This document shows, piece by piece, positions 1-5,918 of a stretch of 6,098 nt of DNA (position 1 is the stretch's first letter; each line of letters begins with the position of its first letter). The stretch is from contig JADGRS010000213.1 of assembly GCA_017880705.1 (NCBI GenBank), forward strand, positions 1 to 6,098, read 5' to 3'. The position numbers and the translations under genes are program-made. The stretch comes from Burkholderiales bacterium (GTDB taxonomy: Bacteria; Pseudomonadota; Gammaproteobacteria; Burkholderiales; Usitatibacteraceae). The notes beneath the pieces were generated by a model. It saw nothing but the letters and a program-made list of their open reading frames with translations. It made no database searches and was not told the origin of the DNA.

Positions 1-1616
1 TGCAGGTCGCGCGCGATGACAAGAACGTACCGAAGGTAGAAGCCAAGAAGCGCAAGGCACCCGTGGAGACGATGGCACCCGAGATGAAGGAGCCCGTCGA
101 GGCGTCGCCCTCACCTCCGCCGATGTCGCGCCCGAGTGGTCACATGTCGCCGTCGCCGGCGAAGCCGATGATGCAGCCGCTCGAGCAAGACCCGAGCATG
201 AACACCGAGGCGTACTCGCGGATCGACGAGAACGCATTCCAGACGTCGCAAGCGCATCCGCTATCGACGTTCTCCGCCGACGTCGACACCGCGTCGTACT
301 CGAACACGCGCCGGTTCCTCAAAGACAACACGTCACCGCCGCCCGATGCGGTGCGGCTCGAAGAGCTGATCAACTACTTCCACTACGACCTGCCGGCCGC
401 GCCGAAGGGTCAGCCGTTCTCGATCACGACGGAGGTCGGGGCGAGCCCGTTCAACACGAACTATCAGATCGTGCGGATCGGCCTGCAGACCACCGCGATC
501 GACGACGCGAAGGTTCCCGCGCGCAACTTGACGTTCTTGATCGACGTGTCGGGCTCGATGTTCGAACCGACCAAGCTACCGCTGCTCAAGCGCGCTCTGT
601 TGTTGCTCGTCGAGCAGCTCCGCCCCGAGGATCACGTCGCGATGGTCGTGTACGCCGGCAACACCGGCCTCGTGTTGCCGCCGACGAACGGTCGCGAGAA
701 ATCCGTGATCCGCAACGCGATCACGGCGCTCGATGCGGGTGGCTCGACGAACGGCGCCGCCGGCATCCAGCTCGCGTACGAGACCGCTCAGAAGAACTTC
801 GTCAAGGGCGGCATCAACCGCGTGATCCTCTGCACCGATGGTGACTTCAACGTCGGTGTGACGAGCGAAGGCGACCTCACGCGGCTGATCGAGAAGAAGC
901 GCGAGGGCGGCGTGTTCCTCACCGTGCTCGGCTTCGGCATGGGCAATTTGAAGGACTCGACGATGGAGAAGCTCGCCGATCGCGGCAATGGCAATTACGC
1001 GTACATCGATTCGATCGAAGAGGCGCGTAAGGTGCTCGTCAAGGAAGCGGGCGCGACACTCGTGACCGTCGCGAAGGACGTCAAGCTGCAGGTCGAGTTC
1101 AACCCGACGCAGGTCGCCGGCTATCGCCTGATCGGCTACGAGAAGCGCATCCTCGAAGACAAAGACTTCAACGACGACAAGAAAGACGCGGGCGACATCG
1201 GTGCCGGTCACGCGGTCACCGCGCTCTACGAGATCATTCCGGTGGGACAAGCGGTGCCCGGCGCGAAGGTCGACGCGCTGAAGTATCAAAAGACGTCGGT
1301 GGCTCCGGCCGGCGATGCGAGCGAGCTGATGACCGTGAAGATTCGCTACAAAGAGCCCGACGGCAAAACGTCGAAGCTGTTGTCGCAACCGGTGAAGGCG
1401 GCGAAGACGTCGCTCGCGCAGACCACGGTCGACTTCCGGTGGGCGGTCGCGGTCGCGGGCTTCGGCATGATGCTTCGGCAGTCGTCGAATCGTGGCAATC
1501 TGAGCTGGCAGGAAGTGCAGTCGCTCGCCGAAGGATCGGTCGGTCCCGACGTCGAGGGCTACCGCAAGGAGATGGTCCAACTCGTGAAGATCGCTGCGAA
1601 GCTGAAACACCCGTAA
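1..1616 (+). CDS. YfbK-type von Willebrand factor A (VWA) domain protein, 5' end missing
   Basis: The reading frame is open from the first complete codon (position 3) to TAA at 1614-1616, so the gene begins upstream of the window; GTG at 63 is merely the first start-like codon inside it. About 537 residues are visible. After a Lys-rich stretch and a Pro/Ser/Met-rich linker (to about 195) comes the N-terminal module typical of YfbK proteins (about 198-420, with SADVDTASYSNTRRFL and EELINYFHYDLP). A VWA domain follows, with a complete MIDAS: DVSGS at 543-557, the Thr of GGSTNG at 747-749 and the Asp of CTDGDFN at 837-839. The remainder to 1616 matches the family's C-terminal DUF3520-like region. 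Family members are usually lipoproteins or secreted envelope proteins of unknown function that bind a divalent metal through MIDAS. A lipobox cannot be checked because the N-terminus is absent. Family assignment is strong; the biological role is unknown. Confidence 0.93.
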   Translation, partial: QVARDDKNVPKVEAKKRKAPVETMAPEMKEPVEASPSPPPMSRPSGHMSPSPAKPMMQPLEQDPSMNTEAYSRIDENAFQTSQAHPLSTFSADVDTASYSNTRRFLKDNTSPPPDAVRLEELINYFHYDLPAAPKGQPFSITTEVGASPFNTNYQIVRIGLQTTAIDDAKVPARNLTFLIDVSGSMFEPTKLPLLKRALLLLVEQLRPEDHVAMVVYAGNTGLVLPPTNGREKSVIRNAITALDAGGSTNGAAGIQLAYETAQKNFVKGGINRVILCTDGDFNVGVTSEGDLTRLIEKKREGGVFLTVLGFGMGNLKDSTMEKLADRGNGNYAYIDSIEEARKVLVKEAGATLVTVAKDVKLQVEFNPTQVAGYRLIGYEKRILEDKDFNDDKKDAGDIGAGHAVTALYEIIPVGQAVPGAKVDALKYQKTSVAPAGDASELMTVKIRYKEPDGKTSKLLSQPVKAAKTSLAQTTVDFRWAVAVAGFGMMLRQSSNRGNLSWQEVQSLAEGSVGPDVEGYRKEMVQLVKIAAKLKHP

Positions 1617-1750
1617 AGTTTTTCTGTAACAGGCGACGCTCCCGCAATAACATCAAGGGCATAGCGACCCCTGCGTATAAGTTACTCCCGGCGGCTTCGC
1701 GACAGCGAGGCCTCGCAGCGATCGGTCTCGAGCTCGAGTGCGATGTCGAG

Positions 1751-2197
1751 ATGGTGGCGCTCGATGCGGGAGCGACCGTGGTGCGCTGCGAGGAGACGCG
1801 CGACGGCAAGCCGATCGGCGAGCTCGTCGTAGAGGTGTTCAAGGCCGCGCTCGTGATCGATCGCGACGGCATCCTGATGGAGAAGGTCGCGCACGAGTGT
1901 GCGAAGCGACCCGGCCGTGTGACGCAACCCGTGGCGGTGACGTTGCCAGGTGCGAGTGGATATCGCGCGAGCGTCGAGTACGGTCGCGCTCAGTCGCTGC
2001 CGTTCATGTACGTGTTCGCGATAGCGCCGCACGATCTGGGCGTCGATGGCGGCGTGCTCGTCACGGTGCGCAGCGCATCGCGAGAGTGGCCGAGCGCCGA
2101 CAAGATCCTGCGCTCGCTCAAAGTGTTCGGGCGTCGCCCGGTAACCGCGAACGATGCCGAGTACCTCACGCTGCTGCCGCTCGTCGGCGACGACTAG
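1751..2197 (+). CDS. Unrecognised small soluble protein (about 148 aa), start uncertain
   Basis: I do not recognise a family. The frame ending at TAG 2195-2197 reads as a plausible soluble protein: mixed beta/alpha pattern, charged residues spaced regularly, segments such as GELVVEVFKAALVIDRDG and PSADKILRSLKVFGRR, and an acidic C-terminus (VGDD). There is no signal peptide or membrane span. ATG at 1751 is the first ATG, GTG or TTG in this frame after the upstream gene stops, but it has no clear Shine-Dalgarno sequence. The frame is open well upstream, and the residues just before the ATG (IGLELECDVE) look as protein-like as those after it. The true start may therefore be a rare codon, or the N-terminus may have been lost or frameshifted. 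It lies on the same strand as the VWA gene with a 134-bp gap and could be co-transcribed. That it is a coding gene is likely; start and function are not established. Confidence 0.55.
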   Translation: MVALDAGATVVRCEETRDGKPIGELVVEVFKAALVIDRDGILMEKVAHECAKRPGRVTQPVAVTLPGASGYRASVEYGRAQSLPFMYVFAIAPHDLGVDGGVLVTVRSASREWPSADKILRSLKVFGRRPVTANDAEYLTLLPLVGDD

Positions 2198-2269
2198 GTC
2201 GCGATCGGATGCACCGGCTGTTTGCCGAACAGGCTTCGCGCCGATCCGCCTTCCACCCGTCGACGAACT

Positions 2270-2803
2270 CTACTCGAAGATCACGACGCGCTCACGGGCG
2301 GCCTGGAGGTAGCTCGATTCCTGGAAGCGCTTGGAGACGAACACGTGGCTGTCGGGCAATCCGCACCACTCGACCTCGGGAGGCGCGGGCTGCTTGTCCT
2401 TGGGGCCCATGTACGCCCACACGATGCCGCCGCGCTCGATGCACGGGTACGCCTTGATGCCCATCTGCTTGCAGACCTGCGGGGCGGAGGGAACCTCGAG
2501 GCATGTTCCATCGCGCGCGTACTTGAGGCCGTGGTACGCGCAGCGGATGCCGCCTTCTTCGTTGCGCCCGAAGTAGAGCGAGGCGCCGCGGTGCGCGCAA
2601 AACTCGTCGATGAGGCCGACCTTGCCCTCGGTGTCGCGGAAGGCGAGGAGCTTCTCGCCGAGAACCTTCACTCGCTGCTGCGGTCCATCGGGCTCCGCGA
2701 TCTCGTCGCACCCCAGGATCGGCACCCAGTAGCGCCGCATGAGGTTGCCCATCGGCGTGCCCGGGCCGGTGCGCACCAGAATCTCAGCCATTTCCTTCTG
2801 CAT
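2270..2803 (-). pseudogene. Truncated Rieske [2Fe-2S] oxygenase alpha subunit (N-terminal domain only)
   Basis: The 177 residues match the N-terminal part of phthalate 4,5-dioxygenase-like ring-hydroxylating oxygenases. Visible are the opening RTGPGTPMGNLMRRYWVPIL, the Rieske cluster ligands C69-x-H71-x16-C88-x2-H91, and the later segments YPCIERGGIVWAYMGP and SKRFQESSYLQA. In the family an EGG-x-DSSH-like segment follows and opens a catalytic domain with the mononuclear iron His/His/Asp site; full proteins are about 400 residues or more. Here similarity ends after Ala168 (near position 2300), and nine unrelated residues lead to a TAG at 2270-2272. The product could carry an electron-transfer cluster but not hydroxylate a substrate. 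ATG at 2803 is chosen because GGAG precedes it by about 6 nt; a second in-frame ATG at 2791 has its purine tract too close. I call it a broken gene. A genuine stand-alone Rieske protein or an assembly join remain alternatives. Confidence 0.75.
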
Positions 2804-2830
2804 GTCCGCTCCGTGCCGATGACCGAGCCG

Positions 2831-2858
2831 ATAGTATGCCGCAGCGGGAACGTGACAA
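2831..2858 (-). promoter_or_regulatory. Candidate sigma-70-like promoter of the Rieske gene
   Basis: Read on the minus strand, TTGTCA (2858-2853, 5 of 6 to TTGACA) is separated by 16 bp from TACTAT (2836-2831, 4 of 6 to TATAAT). Transcription would begin near 2824, giving a leader of about 20 nt containing the GGAG ribosome site before ATG 2803. The -10 is weak and this is a pattern match only. Confidence 0.35.
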
Positions 2859-2880
2859 GATGCAGGGCTGGAGACCGGAC

Positions 2881-3735
2881 ATGAACCTCGCGATCCTCTG
2901 GAGCCTCGTCAAGGAATCGATCACGCGCTGGATCGACGACTTCGCGCCGAGCATGGGCGCGGCGCTCTCGTACTACACGATCTTCTCGATCGCGCCGCTG
3001 CTCCTCATCGTGATCGCGGTGGCCGGGCTCGCGTTCGGCGACGCGGCCGCGAGCGGGGCGCTTTTCGAGCAGCTGCGCGGCATGCTGGGCGACGAGGGTG
3101 CGGCTTTCGCTCAGCGGCTCGTGGTAAGCGCCCATGAGCCGCGCACCAGCATCTTCGCGACGCTCGGCGGGATCGTGATGATGGTCCTGGGGGCCACAAC
3201 GGTCCTCGCGGAATTGCAGAGCGCGCTGAACCGCATCTGGCGCGCGCCGCCGGAGCGCTCGGGCGTGTGGACGATGCTGCGCAAGCGCCTGCTGTCGCTC
3301 TCGCTCGTCCTCGCGATCGGTTTCCTGCTGCTCGTGTCGCTCGCGGCGAGCGCCGCGATGGCGGCCATCGGAGAGTGGGGCGCGCCGTATTTCGGCCGCA
3401 TGAAATGGCTCTTCGAGCTCGTGAACGTGGGCGTGAGCCTCGGCGCCGTCACGGTCCTCTTCGCGATGATCTACAAGATCCTTCCGCGCGTGCGCATCGG
3501 GTGGAAGGACGTGTGGATCGGCGCGGCCGTGACCGCGATCCTCTTCACGCTCGGCAAGTCCTTGATCGGGCTCTACCTCGGCAGGAGCGCGGTGGCTTCC
3601 GGGTTCGGCGCGGCCGGGTCCGTCGTCGTGCTGCTCGTGTGGGTCTACTACTCGGCGCAGATCTTCATGCTCGGCGCGGAATTCACCGTCGTCTACGCGC
3701 TCCGCTTCGGCTCGCTGAAGGAGAAACCGGTTTGA
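2881..3735 (+). CDS. YihY/virulence factor BrkB family inner-membrane protein
   Basis: A 284-residue polytopic membrane protein of the usual YihY/BrkB size. Family landmarks: the N-terminal APSMGAALSYYTIFSIAPLL (residues 21-40, start of the first membrane span), ALNRIW (115-120), LPRVRIGWKDVWIGA (201-215), and the C-terminal block SGFGAAGSVVVLLVWVYYSA with LGAEFTVVYA (240-273). About six hydrophobic segments are visible (near 27-52, 91-112, 138-163, 178-202, 210-232, 246-273). The family was once called ribonuclease BN in error; its real function is unsettled, with proposed links to envelope or transport functions. I chose ATG 2881 because GGAG ends 7 nt before it and because the family normally starts just before the SLVKESITRW-like helix. 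In-frame ATGs at 2836 and 2860 would add 15 or 7 residues with poorer ribosome sites. It is divergent from the Rieske stub and convergent with the outer-membrane protein gene. Confidence 0.93.
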   Translation: MNLAILWSLVKESITRWIDDFAPSMGAALSYYTIFSIAPLLLIVIAVAGLAFGDAAASGALFEQLRGMLGDEGAAFAQRLVVSAHEPRTSIFATLGGIVMMVLGATTVLAELQSALNRIWRAPPERSGVWTMLRKRLLSLSLVLAIGFLLLVSLAASAAMAAIGEWGAPYFGRMKWLFELVNVGVSLGAVTVLFAMIYKILPRVRIGWKDVWIGAAVTAILFTLGKSLIGLYLGRSAVASGFGAAGSVVVLLVWVYYSAQIFMLGAEFTVVYALRFGSLKEKPV

Positions 3736-3832
3736 AAATTGGTGTCAGGTACGAATTTCGTAAATTGGTGTCAGGTACGAATTTCGGAGGAGCGACTCCG
3801 TCTCCCGAAATTCGTACCTGACACCAATTTTC
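3734..3832. repeat. Three-copy 25-bp repeat forming a long perfect inverted repeat
   Basis: One 25-bp sequence, beginning AAATTGGTGTCAGG and ending with TACGAATTTCG, occurs at 3736-3760 and 3762-3786 in direct orientation (period 26 bp) and at 3806-3830 as an exact reverse complement. The first copy extends its pairing with the inverted copy to 27 bp (3734-3760 with 3806-3832); the middle copy pairs over 25 bp. The 19-bp loop between the second and third copies holds a small GGAG-CGA-CTCC hairpin. Each unit is itself quasi-palindromic (AAATT...AATTT). The block fills the gap between two convergent stop codons (3733-3735 and 3835-3837). The GGTGTCAGGTAC core resembles REP-like palindromes that I recall near RAYT transposase genes; that link is inference, and no transposase is in the window. 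Confidence 0.9.
3734..3832. terminator. Possible bidirectional terminator formed by the repeat hairpin
   Basis: The outer hairpin stem begins with an A-run and ends with a T-run (AAAATT...AATTTT) and the same holds on the opposite strand. This is the usual look of a bidirectional Rho-independent terminator between convergent genes. The stem is moderate in GC and longer than normal terminators, and the T-run lies inside the stem, so activity is inferred from position and symmetry only. Confidence 0.4.
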
Positions 3833-3834
3833 TC

Positions 3835-4584
3835 CTAGAACTCATATTCGGCCTGGAGGCGGAAGCCGCTCTTCGGCGCCGCGGGGCTCGCGGAGAACAG
3901 CCACGCCGCGTTGTAGCGGATCGTTTCGCGGCCGCCGAGCTTCAACTTGCCGAATATGGCCGGCCCGACGCGATGGACCTGCTCGTTGCTTGGATCGAAG
4001 TGGTTCCATTGGCCCAGGTCGCCGAAGGCCTGCGCGCCGACCTCGAAGTCGTCGCTCAACGGGTACTTCGCCTGGAGTTGGTAGCTCAGCTCGGTCACGC
4101 GCGGCGTGTCGGAGCGTCCGCGCAGCACGCGCTCGAAGAGGAGGTTCGCGTTCCAGCGGATCGGCCCCGCGTCGCCCTGGAAGAGCGGACCGATCGCGAG
4201 CTCGTAGCCTTCCTCGCGGCGCTCGCGCGGAATCTCGATCTCGGTGAGAAAGCCGATGTCCACCGGGTACTGGTTGTGCTCGGTGAGCTGGAAGAGGTTT
4301 TCCCACTCGAAAGCATCGTAGTGCGAGCTCACGCCCGTGCCCGACTCGAACTTGAGGTAGGCCTCGGTGAACCACCACTGCGTCACGCCATATCCGAAGC
4401 CGAGGCTCGCCGCCGATTCGCGCACGGCCTCGTCCTTGAGACGCAGCGTGCCCATCTTGAAATCGATCTCGCGCTCGCCGTACTCGACGAGGGGCGTGTG
4501 CACGTAGTCGTTGGTCTCCGCGGCGAAGCCGGCGATGGGCAAGCCGAGGGCGACGGCTGTCGCCAGCCGGATGATCGAGCGCAT
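3835..4584 (-). CDS. Predicted outer-membrane beta-barrel protein, third gene of the FTR1 iron operon
   Basis: The protein has 249 residues. The N-terminus is a Sec signal peptide (MRSIIRLATAVALGLPIAGFAA, cut after about residue 21 or 22). The mature part lacks long hydrophobic helices. It shows alternating polar/non-polar stretches rich in aromatic residues (for example GYGVTQWWFTEAYLKF, ELAIGPLFQ, RYNAAWLFSA) and ends FRLQAEYEF. A terminal Phe with an aromatic residue at -3 is the typical BAM recognition signature of outer-membrane barrels. I do not recognise a named family; a 10- to 12-strand barrel would suit the length. ATG 4584 is preceded by AAGGA at about 7 nt. The gene starts 13 bp after the FTR1 stop, so it is almost certainly co-transcribed with it and may act in passage or binding of iron at the outer membrane. 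That role is inferred from context. Its stop abuts the repeat block. Confidence 0.82.
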   Translation of the reverse strand: MRSIIRLATAVALGLPIAGFAAETNDYVHTPLVEYGEREIDFKMGTLRLKDEAVRESAASLGFGYGVTQWWFTEAYLKFESGTGVSSHYDAFEWENLFQLTEHNQYPVDIGFLTEIEIPRERREEGYELAIGPLFQGDAGPIRWNANLLFERVLRGRSDTPRVTELSYQLQAKYPLSDDFEVGAQAFGDLGQWNHFDPSNEQVHRVGPAIFGKLKLGGRETIRYNAAWLFSASPAAPKSGFRLQAEYEF

Positions 4585-4597
4585 GTGTTTTCCTTTG

Positions 4598-5416
4598 CTA
4601 GGCTGAAGAAGCGGCGCGTCGACGCGCCCACGCCATGCCGGCCGCGATCGCCACGATCACGGTGGTGAAGAAAGCGAGCTGCATCCCGCTCGGTTGCGCG
4701 TCGTAGCCGACCAGGCCCTGGAGCGCCTTGCCGGCCAATGACGAATTCGAGACGAGGGCCGAGGTGTCCCACACGGGCGAGGCGAGGGCGGGCAGCACAT
4801 CGGCCTGGATGAGGAAGCGCGCGGCCTGCGCGGCCATTCCCGCGGCGAGGAGCAGCACCAGGAACGAGGTCGCGGAGAAGAACCACTTGAGCGGAATGCG
4901 CAGTAGCCCCGCGAAGAGGAACCAGCCCACGGCGACGCCACCCGCGAGCCCGATCGCGGCCCCGATCGCCATCGGTGCCGCCGAGGAGTTGCCCGAGACG
5001 GCGACGCCATAAAGGAAGAGCACCGTCTCCGAGCCTTCGCGCAGCACGGCGACGGCGACGACCACCGCGAGCACAGAGAGCTCCTTCGCGCCGCTGCGGA
5101 TCTCATCGCTCACGCTGCGCGCGTTCTGCGCGAGCTCGCGTCCGTGGATGGACATCCAGATGTTGTGCCAGGCGAGCATCACCACGGCGATGCCGAGGAT
5201 CGATGCGTTGAAGAGCTCCTGGCCCATGCCCTGCGCGAGCTGCGAGATCGCCTCCGCGCCTCCCGCCACGAGGAGCGAGCCGACGAGGCCGGCGGCGATG
5301 CCCGCGCCGATCCATCGCTCGCGGGCCGGAATGCCGCGCGTCGCCGCCGCCACGATGCCGACGATGAGCGCGGCCTCGAGGACTTCGCGGAAGACGATGA
5401 GCGCGGTGGCGAACAT
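4598..5416 (-). CDS. FTR1 family high-affinity iron permease
   Basis: A 272-residue inner-membrane protein with the two hallmark REXXE iron-translocation motifs of the FTR1/EfeU family: REVLE (residues 10-14, in the first membrane helix) and REGSE (126-130, in the fourth). The second is REGAE in many relatives, so Ser for Ala is a mild variant that keeps the essential Arg and Glu residues. Also typical is the AWHNIWM...HGREL stretch (82-95). About seven membrane helices can be counted, the last at 245-265. FTR1 proteins import Fe(III), usually working with a periplasmic oxidase or metal-binding partner. ATG 5416 lies only 4 bp past the stop of the cupredoxin gene. No good Shine-Dalgarno is visible, so translational coupling to the upstream gene is likely. 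No EfeB-type peroxidase or full EfeO is present here, so this is not a standard efeUOB operon. Confidence 0.95.
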   Translation of the reverse strand: MFATALIVFREVLEAALIVGIVAAATRGIPARERWIGAGIAAGLVGSLLVAGGAEAISQLAQGMGQELFNASILGIAVVMLAWHNIWMSIHGRELAQNARSVSDEIRSGAKELSVLAVVVAVAVLREGSETVLFLYGVAVSGNSSAAPMAIGAAIGLAGGVAVGWFLFAGLLRIPLKWFFSATSFLVLLLAAGMAAQAARFLIQADVLPALASPVWDTSALVSNSSLAGKALQGLVGYDAQPSGMQLAFFTTVIVAIAAGMAWARRRAASSA

Positions 5417-5420
5417 GGAG

Positions 5421-5744
5421 TTATTTCGCGACCACCACGCCGTTGGCGGTCTTCTCGTTGAACTCGCCGATGAACTTGTATTCGCCGGCCTTCAGGGGAC
5501 CCACGTAGATCGTCGACTTCGACTTGCCGGGGATCACCTTCTCGATCCTGAGGGAGGCGCTCTCGAATTCCTCGGGCGTCGAGTCCTTGTTCTCCACGAG
5601 GAGCTTCACCTTCTGCCCGGCGGGAACCTCGATGCGGTCCGGAGCGAACTTGTGGCCCTCGATGACGACGTTGATCTCGGGCTCGCCGGCGGCGAAAGCG
5701 GCGAGCGAGAGCGGGAGAAGGGCGGTTGCAAGAAGGCGATTCAT
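5421..5744 (-). CDS. Periplasmic cupredoxin-fold protein lacking type-1 copper ligands
   Basis: The 107-residue product has a Sec signal peptide (MNRLLATALLPLSLAAFAAG, cut near residue 19-20) followed by a single small domain with the cupredoxin_1/EfeO-like pattern: INVVIEGHKFAPDRIEVPAG, then KVKLLVENKDSTPEEFES, IPGKSKSTIYVGPLKAGEY, and GEFNEKTANGVVV at the end. It contains no Cys, no Met after the start and only one His (His31), so the usual His-Cys-His-Met type-1 copper site cannot form. Acidic residues (Glu59, Glu60, Glu62, Glu94, Glu98) are candidates for binding iron instead. It is the first gene of the operon with the FTR1 permease, where such proteins are thought to deliver metal to the permease. 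ATG 5744 is taken as the start; a TTG directly before it at 5747 is also possible. The ribosome site is weak. Confidence 0.88.
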   Translation of the reverse strand: MNRLLATALLPLSLAAFAAGEPEINVVIEGHKFAPDRIEVPAGQKVKLLVENKDSTPEEFESASLRIEKVIPGKSKSTIYVGPLKAGEYKFIGEFNEKTANGVVVAK

Positions 5745-5790
5745 CAAGAGGCTCTGGGGTCCGTGGCCGGATCGATAGTCAATTCGATGG

Positions 5791-5813
5791 TCAAATGATA
5801 ATCGTTCTTATTT
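5791..5813. promoter_or_regulatory. Candidate Fur box overlapping the iron operon promoter
   Basis: The stretch containing AAATGATAATCGTTCTT matches the 19-bp Fur consensus at 13 positions (aligned at 5791-5809). It also sits in an imperfect palindrome with AAAT/ATTT ends (5793-5813). It covers the -10 hexamer and most of the spacer of the iron operon promoter, where iron-loaded Fur would block RNA polymerase. Regulation by Fur is inferred from the motif plus the iron-transport genes downstream; binding is not shown. Confidence 0.6.
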
Positions 5814-5823
5814 AGAATGGCAA
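5795..5823 (-). promoter_or_regulatory. Sigma-70-like promoter of the iron operon
   Basis: On the minus strand, TTGCCA (5823-5818, 5 of 6 to TTGACA) is followed after exactly 17 bp by TATCAT (5800-5795, 5 of 6 to TATAAT). Transcription would start near 5788, leaving a leader of about 44 nt before the cupredoxin ATG at 5744. Spacing and hexamers are good, and the local AT-richness stands out against the surrounding GC-rich DNA. Confidence 0.65.
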
Positions 5824-5849
5824 TAGGGGGTCAAGATGGACCGCTACCG

Positions 5850-5870
5850 CTTGCCGGCCAGCCCGGCAGG
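5850..5870 (+). other. Small stem-loop upstream of the ECF sigma gene
   Basis: TGCCGG (5852-5857) pairs with CCGGCA (5863-5868) around a 5-nt loop, extended by a T-G wobble and a C-G pair to 8 bp. It lies about 50 nt before the sigma factor start and would be in its leader if transcription begins further upstream. There is no following T-run, so it is not a standard terminator; a role is not established. Confidence 0.3.
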
Positions 5871-5918
5871 AACGCCGCGAGGCTGGTCTTCATCTAATGC
5901 GGCCTACGAGGAAGAAAC

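Noticed and set aside
576..1610. Long minus-strand open frame of 344 codons antisense to the VWA gene
   Set aside because: Its product is an Arg/His/Asp/Leu-rich low-quality sequence with no motif, typical of the complement of a GC-rich gene; the plus strand carries a complete MIDAS and family motifs.
1625..1681. TGTAAC (1625-1630) and CGTATAAG (1674-1681) as an ECF or sigma-70 promoter
   Set aside because: The elements are about 43 bp apart, too far for one promoter, and TATAAG at 1676 has no matching -35 at 16-18 bp.
2218..2232. CTGTT/AACAG hairpin between the unrecognised gene and the Rieske stub as a terminator
   Set aside because: The stem is only 5 bp of mixed composition and no T-run follows on either strand.
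2222..2884. Plus-strand open frame over the Rieske gene
   Set aside because: It is the antisense shadow of a clear Rieske domain and has no ribosome site or motif.
3736..3830. Repeats considered as a short CRISPR array
   Set aside because: Only two direct copies one base apart, with no spacer, and the third copy is inverted; this is a palindromic element, not an array.
3739..4668. Plus-strand open frame of 309 codons over the outer-membrane protein gene
   Set aside because: It starts inside the repeat block and is antisense to a protein with a signal peptide, barrel pattern and good ribosome site; its product is Arg/Ala/Glu/Leu-rich without any recognisable domain.
5869..5890. GGAAC...GTCTT as an autoregulatory ECF promoter for the sigma factor gene
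   Set aside because: The spacer is about 12 bp, shorter than the 15-17 bp usual for GGAAC-type ECF promoters.
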